Shown here: positions 1 through 11,010 of the stretch, piece by piece
Layout of the letters: the number at the start of each line of letters is the position of its first letter
How positions within the stretch are numbered: position 1 is the first letter of the stretch
Assembly: GCA_015832175.1 (NCBI GenBank)
Contig: WJXW01000015.1
Span: 1,364,001-1,428,000 of the forward strand
DNA length: 64,000 nt
Origin: Paraphaeosphaeria minitans
Lineage: Eukaryota; Ascomycota; Dothideomycetes; Pleosporales; Didymosphaeriaceae
Reading direction: 5' to 3'
Notes under the pieces: model-generated
Databases searched by the model: none
What the model was told of the DNA's origin: nothing
What the model saw: the letters and a program-made list of their open reading frames with translations, nothing else
Position numbers and translations under genes: made by a program

Positions 1-1270
1 AAATCCAATTAGGATTACAACTTCTATATTTATTAATATAGTAGCTAGTCTTATAGCACTTATAGTACGTAACACTTTTCTTATTATAAGGCTTACTACT
101 ACCTTTAGGTATTTAGTAGTTTAGCGTAGTATCCTTAGATTTCTTTAATCTATAATATAGGTTTAACTTCTACGCTATAAGTGCGCAGCGTAGGTTTTAC
201 TTAAGTATAGAGCCTAAAGCAATAAAGTCTTCCCTAGTTATAGGCACATAATAGTAGTTAGTAATTACCTTTTATAGCTTAGGCTTTAGTTTAGAAAAGA
301 AGTGCTACAACTTTTGCTCTTTAGTGTGAGGTGTAAGCTAATTTTTAAGAATATTAAGATAGGTTATAAAGGAGTAAATAGTTTAGTTCTTCTATTATAC
401 TACCTAAGTATACGCTATAGCTACTTCTAAGCTATAGTTTACTAGATTAGAGAGCAGGTTAAGTATATACTACTTAAAGTACTTCTAGATAAGTGCTTTC
501 TCTTTAGCTTTAAAAGCACACGTATAGTGTGTATACTATAGTTCTCTTAGGTTCCCCCTAAAGTACTACATTGCCTAGATAACCTTATTTCTATCTAGTT
601 TAAATTCTTGTAGCAAGAGGCAAAAGGCTACTTTATAAAAGTAAAAGAATTTATAATATTTCTTAAAGTTCTTACCCTTATATTTAGTAGGGTCTTTAGG
701 TTAAAGCGTACTTATTATAGATTAACGTATACGCTATAGATGCGTCCTACTTATATATATCAGTAGATAGGATTTTAACATCCTTAGTAGCAGCTACTAC
801 GCTAGGGGTTTAGCTTATATTCTGAAGTTAGGAGATTTTATCTTCTAAAGCATAAAGTTAATATATAGCGTAAAGTTTATTATATTTCTTTTCTATAGCT
901 GTAATGCGCTACTTAAGCATTAAAGGTAGGCTTAAGTTATATATTATTAGCTCTCCTCCTATTTACTAGTTAAGAGGGTCTTTACTATCTTTAGGGGCTT
1001 TAAGTAAGGTCTGCCCTCTATTAGTGACTTATATAACTCTAGGAGCTATCCTTAGACTGTTGTAGATAAAGTATTCTTATATAAGGTCTAATTATAGATA
1101 ATAGTATTTACTTTACACTAGGGAGGGCAGTAAAAGAATAACTTAAGAGTATTAAGTAGAATAATACTTAACTTCTATAAGGTTAGGGCGCAGCGTCGGT
1201 TTTACGCAGCTAGATTACTTAGCGTATAGGCCCCTTATAGGGCCTTACCGCCAGATGCCGCAACACTATA
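1..1270. repeat. AT-rich decayed repeat relic
   Basis: This stretch is very rich in TA dinucleotides, has no open frame of useful length on either strand, and has occasional GC islands near its right end. The composition fits an old repeat mutated by RIP (C to T transition in duplicated fungal DNA) or an AT-biased element. No protein motif was recognised, so the original element cannot be named. Confidence 0.45.
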
Positions 1271-1348
1271 ATAATATTGTAATCTACCTATAATAATAGA
1301 AACTTAAATAAACAAATACATAAAATCGATTAAGGAAGAAATGAAGAA

Positions 1349-1598
<250 letters not shown>

Positions 1599-1639
1599 GC
1601 AGAGCATGCCTCTTTAAAGAAATAGTCTATAAGAAGAAC

Positions 1640-2430
1640 TTGTTTAAAGTATTTAATTATAGTTATTTCCCCTGAAATTCTGGAGGAAACATATTGCATA
1701 ATTCTATAAAGTATCTGTGTATAGGTACTAAGACATTAACTAGACTGTAGAATAACCTATAAGGGATCATGACTTCCTTTGAGTAAAATGAGGAGTTATA
1801 AAAGTTCTAAGGGACTACGTAAATTACTAACGTAATAAACTAAATTAATACGTATTTTGTTGGTTTGGCTCAATCTGCAATCAAGCATTTGAGGGTTGAT
1901 AGTATACTATCGTGCAAAGGGTGAGAAGTAGGTTCAATTGATTACGTCTGGTCTATCGTACAAAGGGGCACTGAGGGCTTTATGAAGTCTCCGCCTCTTA
2001 GCGCTGACCTAAGTAGTGGGTCCTTGTGCGGGTCCCTACAGGTAGGCAGGCCCCCACTTCACCCAGTGCTACTTGTACGATAAACTGTACGGACATATTT
2101 TATAGATAACCCCAACTACTGAAAGCACTTAATAGACTATAGGATAGTATTATAATAAACTTTATTACTAGATTACTAAAGTCTAGAAACCCTAATAATG
2201 AAGTTAAATATAATAGAATTATAGTAATAGTTAATATCAAAGGAAGTAGAGCTAGGAAGGTTAATATTTAGTAAACAAATTAATTCAAGTTCTATATAAG
2301 AGAAAATATACTAGATTAGCAGTTTATATACTTTGCTTACTTGAAGGTCTTTACTTATTTTAGTAAAAAGTAAAAAGGGAACTTAGGGATAATTCTCTAG
2401 AAGTTATAAGACCTATTATAGGCTTTCTAT
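1640..2430. other. AT-rich stretch without recognisable genes
   Basis: No open frame with recognisable content is seen. A more GC-balanced patch at about 1870-2100 contains short related phrases built around TATCGTRCAAAGGG, which suggests scraps of a repeat. The stretch ends at the candidate LTR start. Confidence 0.5.
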
Positions 2431-2876
2431 TGTTAAATCCAACAGGGTAGCTAGTCCTAGAGGGTTAAGGTTGGTTCTCGGGCAGGAGTACTTACGAAGG
2501 TGGAAGGTCTTGTTGATACGATAGTATCTTGCGAAGTGTAACGAGTCAACAATATGGTCTGCTAGAATCCAAACGATAGATTGATAAACAGATTGAACAC
2601 GAGTATGGAGAGCCCATCCTCGCGTTCCTATATACTAGGTAATCCCACACGTCCCAGAATCCCATATGTCCCAGAATCCCATATGTCCCAGAGTCCCGTG
2701 CGGGCGAGTCCCATGTGTCCCAGAGCCCCCGTACGGGCGAAGCCCGTGCGGTCCTTGGGACCCGTGGGACTCGTGACCTGTCACCTGACTGCTTAGTCAG
2801 CTGACTCCGGCGGACCGGTGGTCTAGAAGTACAATAAGCTCGTGCCCCGCTGCTCGCGCGCGGCCGGATCCTAACA
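2431..2876 (+). repeat. candidate 5' LTR of a Copia element
   Basis: The interval starts with TGTTA and ends with TAACA, the inverted dinucleotide-type termini expected of a 446-bp LTR. It lies about 280 bp upstream of a Copia gag start. It carries a GC-rich core (about 2640-2870) with short repeats of the phrase GTCCCAGAATCCCATAT inside an otherwise AT-rich element. No second LTR is present because the element is cut at 4122, so the ends could not be confirmed by LTR-LTR comparison. Confidence 0.5.
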
Positions 2877-3155
2877 TCTATCTAGTGGATAATTATTAAG
2901 GGGTTGTTTAGAGAAAAGTTATATATCTCTAGACAAACGACCTAGATCTCCTAAGGATTAAGGAGAAGAAGGCATTTTAGGTTTAATTCTAGATACCTAA
3001 ACAAGGTTTAGTCTAGAAACCTATAAGACCTATAACTTCTAAAGTAAACTAGAAGTATAAGGCAATTAAACCCGTATTTTAACCTAGAATCTTATTAAGA
3101 TCTAGAAGTTAGAGAAATACTTACCCTACTAGTCTATATATTAAGAGTAGACAAA

Positions 3156-4122
3156 ATGGGAGACTCTCTATTTAAAATCCCTAAGTTAAGTGGTTCTAAG
3201 AACTACGAAATTTGGTCTATTAGAATAGAGGCCTACCTTATTAAAGAGGGTTGTCTAGAGGTTATGTCTAGTAATATTCAAGACCTAACTTTAGAACAAC
3301 AAGCCCTTCTACAGGAAAAAGCTTCTAAAGCTACTAGTATTTTAAAACTTTCCTTAGAAGATGGCCCTCTAGTACAAACTAGGTTTATAAAAAATTCCTA
3401 TATACTTTGGAATAAGTTAAAAGAACTCTATGAGCCAAAGGAATTTAGTAGTGAATTTATACTTAGTAAAGACCTTATTAACACTACTTTAACTAGCCAT
3501 AAAAATAATCTAGAAAGCTACGTTAATAACTTTAAAAGGCTAGTAAATAACCTAGAGGCCAAGTCTATTAACCTTCCTAAGAAATTCCTAGTAGCCCTAC
3601 TTCTAAATAATCTAAATAGTAGGGATTATGAGTATATTATTGCAGTTATTACTCAATATATTAGGATAAATAATAAAAAGGGAGAAGACCTAGATTTAGA
3701 TTCTATAGTAAGCCAACTCCTAGACGAATCTAGGAGACTAAGTTCCATAAGAAAAGGCTCTACTAATAGTAATCTACTTCCTAGAGTAAGTAGTGATAAC
3801 TCTAGAGAAAATAAAGACATATAAATGTCTATGCCTACTAGAGGAAATAGTAAAAAAGACTTATGTTCCTACTGTAGTAAAGAGGGACATATAGAGTCTA
3901 ATTGCTGGGTTAAATTCCCTAATAAAAAGCCTAAAAGCTATAAGGCTAGAAAGGGAAAGCTTAATAAAGAAAGTAGTAATAATACTCTTCTAAAAGAAAA
4001 AGAAGGAGAGACTATTCTTACTACTAAAAAACCCCAAAATAAGTCTAAAGAAATAGACTTTATACTAGATTCTGGCGCCACTATACATACTTGTTATATA
4101 AAAGAGTTATTTACTTACTAAA
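3156..4122 (+). pseudogene. Copia gag and protease start, truncated
   Basis: Residues 1-222 read as a Ty1/Copia Gag (UBN2-type): an N-terminal 'LSGSKNYEIWSIRIEAYL' segment precedes a helical domain. After an in-frame TAA at 3822-3824 the same frame continues with a CCHC knuckle (CSYCSKEGHIESNCW) and the aspartic protease active-site segment (DFILDSGATIHTC). Coding then stops at about 4122, and integrase, reverse transcriptase and RNase H are all missing. Codon use is extremely AT-rich yet the frame is almost clean, so this is not heavily RIP-mutated. The TAA may be a suppressible gag stop or a nonsense mutation. The cut coincides with the start of a different compartment led by a tyrosine recombinase. 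Confidence 0.85.
4111..4122 (+). other. TTAC(N7)A-type motif at the Copia junction
   Basis: The last Copia bases contain TTAC, seven bases, then A (TTACTTACTAAA). This matches the TTAC(N7)A pattern reported for target sites of some Starship tyrosine recombinases. Immediately to the right, composition and content change. The motif is degenerate and common by chance, so the call depends on its position next to the inward-facing recombinase gene. Confidence 0.35.
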
Positions 4123-4132
4123 TATGCGTTCC

Positions 4133-4190
4133 GGTGTTGGGGCGTTCGAATGTGGAGGCTCTTGCCGCCGCTTTTGGAGGCCCCAACACC
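4133..4190. repeat. 11-bp inverted repeat at element edge
   Basis: GGTGTTGGGGC at 4133-4143 is matched by its reverse complement GCCCCAACACC at 4180-4190, giving a hairpin with a 36-nt loop. It lies 10 bp inside the Copia junction and 300 bp before the recombinase start. It could be part of an element terminus, or a structure at its edge. No matching copy was found at a right boundary. Confidence 0.5.
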
Positions 4191-4488
4191 TCGTGCACCC
4201 CCTGCCTCGCCTCGCCGCTTTAAAGGGGCGAAGCGAGGGGATCCATGCCGCTCTCTACCGTGCCACCAGAGATGCCCGCAAGCTTACGCCCTCGAAGCGC
4301 TGAGCATGGAGGTGGAAGAGCATAAGTAGGGTCGACGCCGCACCCGTCATCTTTCCTTACATCCTCCAGCACTTCCCTCGCTCCCTCCCTCGCGCCGCCG
4401 CTGCTTCACTCTTAATTTGTGCATCTTTCCATCCAAAGCATTTCGCACGTCACATCAAGCTGGCTCGCCTTCCCGCCATTTCTCAGCG

Positions 4489-6930
4489 ATGACGATACAG
4501 ATGCCAGTTCGCACGATGCGACGTAAGGTCGTTAACCGCCCAGCTGGCTACTACGAGAAGCTGCGCGATCAGTTAGCAGAGCAAGGCCCTACTGAGATAC
4601 CCTATTCGGATACAACGAATCTAAACCTGAGCGGAACCTGGAAGAAGTGGACTCGGTACGTCTGTCTTTCTTTTAGCTTCTCTCTGCACCGCACTAACAT
4701 CGGCTGACCATTGAAAGTTACTCCAAGTACAGGGCTACTAAGAACCCTATCGATCTTCTTAAGTCTGCGACCGTGGCGGATTATAAAACATTCTTCAATT
4801 GGACCCTCGATCACCATCCCGGCGTGCGGAAGAAGTCGAGCCTTCATCAATACTGGCGGCAGCTGAAAATGCACTACAAATGTCATACGAAGAGACGTTT
4901 GCACCAAGATATCGTGGATGATGTAAACAAGGTGCGCCACGGACTTCCGCAGCTTAAGTGACTAGCTGACTACGTAGCGCAGCACATCCAGGCGCTTACA
5001 GAAGAATATAGACTCGATAAGTCGCCCCCAAAGAGACCAGTACTGGACATCGATGGCCTACTTGTACTACTTTTCTATAACATGGTTCAATGCACCAATG
5101 TGTACAAAGAGGAAGAACAACGGCTGCTATTAGATTTGCTCCTTGTGTGGGGCGCTTATACGGGCGCTCGACCCGTCTCATTGGTCGGTACGAGCGTGAG
5201 CATCCCGAGTAAAGAAGCGGTGGCGAAGGTCAGAGACGACGCAATCCGTTTCTACGACTCCGGCGACAAGGACGAGGGTGAAGACGAGGCCGACGACGAC
5301 ACATGCATGGAAGATTCACGGCCAAGTGATTACGATGTTCCTGAAGCTGAGTGCTTGAAGTCAATCCTCTTCGAGCATGTAACAATCGTAACAGTTAGGG
5401 TGGAAGGCCAAGTGAAGGTGGGCATGTACCTTACTCTCATACATACGAAGGGAGAGGGTCGGAAGCCGCAGCCGTGGGTACATACCGCACGTCTTTCTTC
5501 GCGAGCTGACTTTACCTAGAAAGACGTTCAAGATGTATCAGAACAAAAACCCTTTGCTCTGTCCTATCACTCGCATGATCGCAGTTGGACTCCACCGCAA
5601 CGCGTTCGCCGCCTCCTCGATTCGCAGCGCAGAAGCGATATTACGCGCTCGCATTCCTAGACGAAAGACTTGCAGGATATTCCGGTGGAAGGAAACCATG
5701 CTAAAAGAGCCTGTGTTTCGAGAGCCCACGCGTAACAAGGACCGGGCAATGTCAAAAGGTCTAGCTGAACCTTTGCGACCACAAACGGCAGCCCGCTATC
5801 TGAAGCAGCTTGGACGAGATGTTGGCTTAGAGCAATCCTTGACCCAATCATGCATCAGGCGCGGCACTGGAAATGCAGTTGACAGTACGTGTTCCGCCTC
5901 TGCCTCTACGTCCTCCTGACTACGAGCTAATCCATCGGCAGGCGCGGGCACCGTAGGCGAGCGCGATCAGGTTATGGGGCACAGCCATTCGGGCATATTT
6001 CAGTTCTACATCAATCCAAACGTCAAGTGTGACGTCCGAGCGGCATTCCTAGACGAGCCCTCTGACGATGTCCTCGTGAAGATGCTGGGCAACATGTCCT
6101 TGACGCGCGACCCACTCGCACCAACTAGGCTTGGGCTGGAGGATGCTCGGACGATTGAAGAGCACCCTACTGTCGCAAGGCTACGTCAGCGCCGAGATGC
6201 TTTGACGGACACACTGAAAAGGCTACGGCAGGGATCCGAGCGATGTGTCGACGAAGAGGAAAAGGTCGAGAAGCTGGTTGATCTAAGGAAGGGTGCCGAG
6301 GCAGCCCTGCGTCGGAAGAAAAAGCAATTGCGCGATCGCATGTTGAAGAAAGCTAGAGAGCGTTATTTCATGGAGAACGATACAAGAGAACTTGAGGAAG
6401 AGGACGATAAGCTTCTCGAAGATGAAGCTGAGACCAAAACTAGAATCGTCTACGCGCTCGAGGAGCGAGCCCGCATCGCAGATTTGCTCTGTAGTCCTGT
6501 CGTTGATCTCGATGAACCTGGAGCTCTGGATCGGCGGATCGAACTAATCCGAGTCATGAAAGAGTTGTGCGGTCGTCGTGAGGTACGGCGACGTGGCATA
6601 GCTGCCAATCCGGCACAGGCTGAAAAAAAGGAAGAGGAGGTAGCCTTTGCTCCTCCCTTAGAGTGTGATGCTCGCCAATGTCTATTCTGCGTAGGCGATG
6701 AGTCGATGCCTGTCTCGCAGCGGATGTTCTGTTACAGTCGGCCAGCAAAGATGATGGACCACATTGAAAAAGACCACCTCGATCAATTTGAAGCGGACGC
6801 CGAGATCCCGTGCCCTCATCCGACATGTCGAAAAGATCAAGTAGTGTTGAATAGTGTATCTTGTTTCAAGGCGCACGCTCAAGGCATTCACAAAATCAAG
6901 CTTCGGCTCCCCAAGGCCACAGCTTCCTAG
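4489..6930 (+). pseudogene. DUF3435 tyrosine recombinase (Starship captain-like)
   Basis: Four exons (4489-4655, 4718-5473, 5520-5884, 5942-6930) join in phase to 759 codons; the three introns are 62, 46 and 57 nt. The protein matches the fungal DUF3435 / YR family that excises and integrates Starship transposons. Recognisable parts are the first catalytic arginine block (GAYTGARP), the 'HTKGEGRKPQP' and 'NPLLCPIT' segments, the 'CIRRGTGNAV' arginine block, 'ERDQVMGHS', the tyrosine in 'FQFYINPNV', then 'MSLTRDPLAPT'. A charged helical region and cysteine/histidine-rich finger-like motifs follow (CLFC...H..H, CPHPTC...H...H). The frame is intact except for one TGA at 4959-4961, between 'GLPQLK' and 'LADYVAQH'. 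The start was chosen because it precedes the conserved N-terminus and fits the splice phase. It is the first gene inside the junction and points inward, as captains do. Family confidence is high; activity is doubtful. Confidence 0.9.
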
Positions 6931-7282
6931 AGACTGTCTACTTGAGGGTGATACGCCGCGTACGCCTCGATACCTATACTCCAGCCGGCGGTCCTCACAC
7001 CGAGCTCGCTCAGCGACGAATATTTTAGCGCAGAAGATATCCCACTACCGGACGCAGGGCAGATTGGGCGAAGAATCATGAAAGGCCATATTGGGGGAGC
7101 AGGGAATTTTCAAGACGTCGTGATTTGGCTCTGCGAGGGAGGGCTAGGGTGATGTTGGCGAGCTACATTACTACCATGGCTGATCTATGTGGCCTGGAAT
7201 GTGTGCCACAATAGAGACGTTGCATATGGCACCCTTATTGATACTTACAACGTATGAATGCTTGTTGTACGGGTTGCTCATG

Positions 7283-8147
7283 CGCGACCCAGTTGAACGA
7301 AATCAAACCATGGGTCATTCTGGGGATGTGTTCGAGAAATATTACAGACCAACGCATATTGCCCGCGACTTCCAAGCCATCCTCTTTAGAAGCCCCTCAG
7401 AAGATCTCTTGATTCAGTCTATTACGAGGATAGGCTTGTCACGAGATCAACGCACCCCTACGGATCTCGACAATGCTCATCGAGAAGAGGTATGGAACGA
7501 CCCCTTACAGGACCTACGCGCCCTGTACATAAAGCAGCGTCGCAACACTGGTCACTATCCAGCTATAAAAGGCAAAGGTACCGAACCTCAAAGATATACG
7601 AGGCAGCGAAGCGCAAGATTGTTAGCACAAATCAAAGACTGCACAAGTAACGGCTGGACTTGGCCATCCGGGAGTTCCATGACGCGATCGAAACGATCGA
7701 TATCGCCAACCAATTAAGTGGCCAAGCTGCAGAGGAGGTTCTAACACAACCAGTGACTAAATTCGAACTCAGAGAGCGCGCATCTGTTGTCAGTATGCTT
7801 TTTAAGCCCGTTCAAAACGATGGATCGCGCGTAAATTTTTTGCGTCTTCTAATCAGATTGTGCCGCAGACAAGAGACGCGGCGGCCGAAGGCATCCAAGC
7901 GAAAGAACATTGAATGGGTGGTGTACACCAAGGGGACTTGTAAAAGGCGGAACAAGAAGTTCACCGTAGCAGTGGAGGGTCTACGTCAACTAACGGATTC
8001 GCTACGAGACTCTCCAACAGTGCTTCCTCACTCGATATGCCTTATTTGCGACAAGGAGTTCACGGACGAAAGGAGGCTTAAACCTTAGCGAAAGGACAGC
8101 CTTAAAAGGCATATCAAGATACACTTCCAACGAACCTAAGTATCAGG
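7283..8147 (+). pseudogene. second DUF3435 remnant, C-terminal half
   Basis: A second, divergent copy starts with 'ERNQTMGHSGDVFEKYY', the catalytic-tyrosine end of the recombinase, and continues with 'SPSEDLLIQSI' and 'GLSRDQRTPTDL'. A frameshift near 7650 moves the reading to 'LDLAIREFHDAI', and an in-frame TAG at 8086-8088 interrupts a C2H2-like tail (CLICDKEF then SLKRHIKIH). The N-terminal half and first catalytic arginine are missing. It belongs to a different DUF3435 lineage from the neighbour at 4489-6930. This looks like a fossil of an older recombinase rather than a duplicate. Confidence 0.8.
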
Positions 8148-8149
8148 CT

Positions 8150-8617
8150 GAATTTAAATGCCGTCACCCTTCCTGTTCCGAACGGCTAAATAGGATTCTA
8201 CATTTTATAAGGCATACACTAGATGTACACAGTGTATATATTATTAGTTCTATAGCGAGCCACCATGTCCATATCTGTATTCTCTGCTACAGAAAAAGCT
8301 TCCACGAGGTCGCTACGCTGCGGCTCGACGCCGTTTTCGAGCAGCACGGACAGCATCCTCTTGTTATTTTCTGCAATAGCTTTAGAGAGCAGGCTTTACT
8401 GCGGCTCAGCTTCTTGTTGCCCGGGCTGGGTCTGCGGGGTTGTCGACATTGTAAGGATAATCGCGTTCGAGGCACTATATTTCCTAAGAGAGGAGGCCTC
8501 GTACCCTTGACTTGATGTGGGCGCCTAAGGTACTTTGGTCGCGTTTAGAATATTGGCTTAGATTTCATTGAGTTCTTCGGATTTTACATTCGCCATATAT
8601 ACCTAAGCCCAGGGGCC
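8150..8617. other. no gene seen
   Basis: Short open frames occur on both strands here but none has recognisable content or coherent splice structure. The stretch separates the recombinase remnant from the 3' end of the ankyrin gene. Confidence 0.5.
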
Positions 8618-9814
8618 TTATCGACCCTGTGCGCCTGCTGCAAGCAACACAGCTACTATCGTTTTACAAGTTCCGTACGATTCTGCTATGGATAAGGCCG
8701 TGTTCCCAACATTGTCCTGGAGGTCGAGCTTGATGTCTCTCGCTCGTAACAGAACGTCCACGCCGTCCATGAACTCAAATCTCACCGCGCGCATCAACGG
8801 CGTCTCTGAATCATACTTCTGGTCGTTAACGTCAGCACCCGCCGCCATAAGAGCTTCCATCGCCTTCAGATTATTTTTACTTGCAACTTGGAGCGCTGAC
8901 ATTCCTGAACTGTTGTAGGCGTTCGCAGGCACCCCGGCAGCGAGATAAAGTTTCACAAGGGCAGCAGTATCATTACCCAAGTCAAGATCCAAATTAATGC
9001 CCCGGTAGCCCGCAGCTGTGCACATCAGATCCTCCCCATACAAATCGAGATCCGCGTCCCTGATGAGCCTAGCTACAGCTTCGGGGTGATAATTTGATGT
9101 TGCACACAACAATGCGCATTCGATACTGCCGTGCTTCATCCTCAGTAAAGAGTCGATCACGTCGACATGCCCATTTGATGCTGCCCACTGAAATGATACT
9201 GATATGTCTTTAGTAACTAGCACTTCTTTTGCCAGGAGGATTTCCACCATCAAAACGTCTCCTCTTTCGGCTGCAAAAGAAAGTGCAGTGCGGACTCCCT
9301 GCCCAGTCGAGTTCACATTTGCTCCACAACGCAAAGCGAACGAAAAAGTTGCAGATTGCCCGACTTTTACAGCCCAGAGCAGCGCGGAGGATGCTATGGA
9401 AGAGGCTGATATTTCATGCGAAAACACATCGCGAAGATACGTGTTGCGCAGACAGAGTAAAGCCAGGGATTCGTGTGATAAGTAGCTGCCTATCATGAGG
9501 ATGATCTCGACGGGAAGCTTGAAGATATGCACTTCTGATCCGAGGGTTTTGATGGCCGGGCCATTGCGGTATGCCCTCATCTCAGGGGTCATATGGAGAT
9601 CGATGAGCCATAGATGATGATATGTAGGCGCCCGCGGGTGAAGATACCTTGGGTCCGTTAGGTTCGGGGCGGAGTACATATTAGCGCCGAAGATGAAGTA
9701 CTGTATGAATTCGGAAGCGTGGAAGCGGAGTAGACATGTGGCACAGCGCCAACACCGTCGGCATATCACGTGATGGAGATAATTTCCCGCCCAGCAATCG
9801 TGATCCCTGTCCAT
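8618..9814 (-). CDS. F-box-like ankyrin-repeat protein
   Basis: A single-exon 398-residue protein. A short cysteine-containing N-terminus leads to an F-box-like segment at about residues 100-135 (FKLPVEIILMIGSYLSHE, then LRNTYLRDVF). Ankyrin repeats follow from about 145 to the end, seen in 'RTALSFAAERGDVLMVEILL', 'GMSALQVASKNN', 'DSETPLMRAVRFEFMDGVDV' and 'VGNTALSIAESYG'. F-box proteins recruit substrates to SCF ubiquitin ligases, and ankyrin repeats bind partners; substrate and location cannot be told. The ORF is intact. An internal methionine about 50 residues in is an alternative start. Its role in the accessory block is unknown. Confidence 0.75.
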   Translation of the reverse strand: MDRDHDCWAGNYLHHVICRRCWRCATCLLRFHASEFIQYFIFGANMYSAPNLTDPRYLHPRAPTYHHLWLIDLHMTPEMRAYRNGPAIKTLGSEVHIFKLPVEIILMIGSYLSHESLALLCLRNTYLRDVFSHEISASSIASSALLWAVKVGQSATFSFALRCGANVNSTGQGVRTALSFAAERGDVLMVEILLAKEVLVTKDISVSFQWAASNGHVDVIDSLLRMKHGSIECALLCATSNYHPEAVARLIRDADLDLYGEDLMCTAAGYRGINLDLDLGNDTAALVKLYLAAGVPANAYNSSGMSALQVASKNNLKAMEALMAAGADVNDQKYDSETPLMRAVRFEFMDGVDVLLRARDIKLDLQDNVGNTALSIAESYGTCKTIVAVLLAAGAQGR

Positions 9815-10097
9815 CCACGCCCCATACTAGATGAATCCGAAGCGGCTAGGCGGAGACAACACCTTGTGGTTAGCTCTCGCATGACTGGCTATGTTCGACG
9901 GCAAATCATGTGATATGCCGGTAGGAAACCGTGCAATGCGATCGTGGTCGTTGGGGTACATGCATGCTTCCTCACTCGAAAAAGTCTTCTTCAAATAACC
10001 TCATTTCTTCTTTGAGACCACGTTTTGGCGCCAGTCGTTCGGCCACGAAGTCTTCACGGTCCCCATTCGATCGATCATATAGGACTAGGTGGCGCAC

Positions 10098-10715
10098 ATG
10101 GAAGGCTCCCGGAAGAAGGGGTGTTTGAGAAAGAACAGAGCTGCTTCGATCGGAAGAATTGCGACTTGGGATAGACGAGTGCAAGAAGCCGAGGTTCATA
10201 AGCTTGCGACCCTCCATGCTCTCCCAGATGAGCTCCTGCTCCACATCTTCAAACACACGGACCATTGCACGGACTATACTTCGCACCGCCTGGATCCTAG
10301 ATCTAAGCAGGATTATCGCACCTTGAAAGCGCTCTGCTTGACGTCGAGAAAATTCAGAAGGGTTGCTACTGAACTCTTATACAGCACCCCAACGACAGAC
10401 AAAGGTGTGAAGCTGCTGGAAGTCGTCGCAACGCGCGACCATCTATCTCCATACGTGCGGACGATCAACGGCGTTGGTTTCGACTCTTTAAATACCAAAG
10501 ACTGGAAAGACATTGCTACCGCAGCCCGCTGGGAATTCCTAACCCTATTCGACCAACGCGTGTTAATGACAACTGTGGGCCGCTTACAAGCTGCACTATT
10601 AACACATAAGCGCCTTCGTGCTTTACAACTCGACTTCGTCCGAGGGCAGAATCCCTCTGCACTGTTCGATCTCACTGGATTCCGAGAACTTCGCTGGGTG
10701 AACACAGGTGCTTGA
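10098..10715 (+). CDS. F-box protein, possibly 3' truncated
   Basis: The protein of about 205 residues has an F-box near residue 40 ('LHALPDELLLHIFKHTDH', 'TLKALCLTSRKFRRVATELLY'), typical of fungal F-box proteins with a degenerate LRR-like tail ('RLQAALLTHKRLRALQL', 'LTGFRELRWVNTG'). Fungal relatives usually run to 350-500 residues, so the frame probably ends early at 10715 through truncation or a missed intron. Start chosen: the ATG at 10098, since the frame also opens with a non-ATG codon just upstream. Confidence 0.6.
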   Translation: MEGSRKKGCLRKNRAASIGRIATWDRRVQEAEVHKLATLHALPDELLLHIFKHTDHCTDYTSHRLDPRSKQDYRTLKALCLTSRKFRRVATELLYSTPTTDKGVKLLEVVATRDHLSPYVRTINGVGFDSLNTKDWKDIATAARWEFLTLFDQRVLMTTVGRLQAALLTHKRLRALQLDFVRGQNPSALFDLTGFRELRWVNTGA

Positions 10716-11010
10716 CAAAAAGAAAGTTCGTTTCTCCTTGATGAGGGCTTTTTAAGTTTGGACTCAGGAAACGCTGTCTTTGACTATAAAATATAATAAC
10801 GACCTTTCGCACGCAAAAGCATGCATTGGTTCTAGAAGCCTGCTCCTGGATCGTTCAAGGATAATGTGACGATTGCAAGGCTGCCCCAATAGACCTTGGC
10901 AAGCAAGTCCTTTTAGGGCATAGTTCATGCAAGGGTCGATTTATAAGTATGGTAGCCCTGCCCCTACTACCACTTCACGGCGCTCTAGCTAATCCAGCGA
11001 CTTTACCAAG
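10716..11010. promoter_or_regulatory. upstream region of the small secreted protein gene
   Basis: This gap has no coding content. A TATAAG-type box lies at about 10941 (ATTTATAAGTATGG), some 65 bp before the ATG at 11011, and is the likely core promoter of that gene. Confidence 0.35.

Noticed and set aside
4417..4488. Earlier ATG for the DUF3435 gene
   Set aside because: The upstream codons are unlike the family N-terminus; the ATG at 4489 gives the better start, with unchanged phase.
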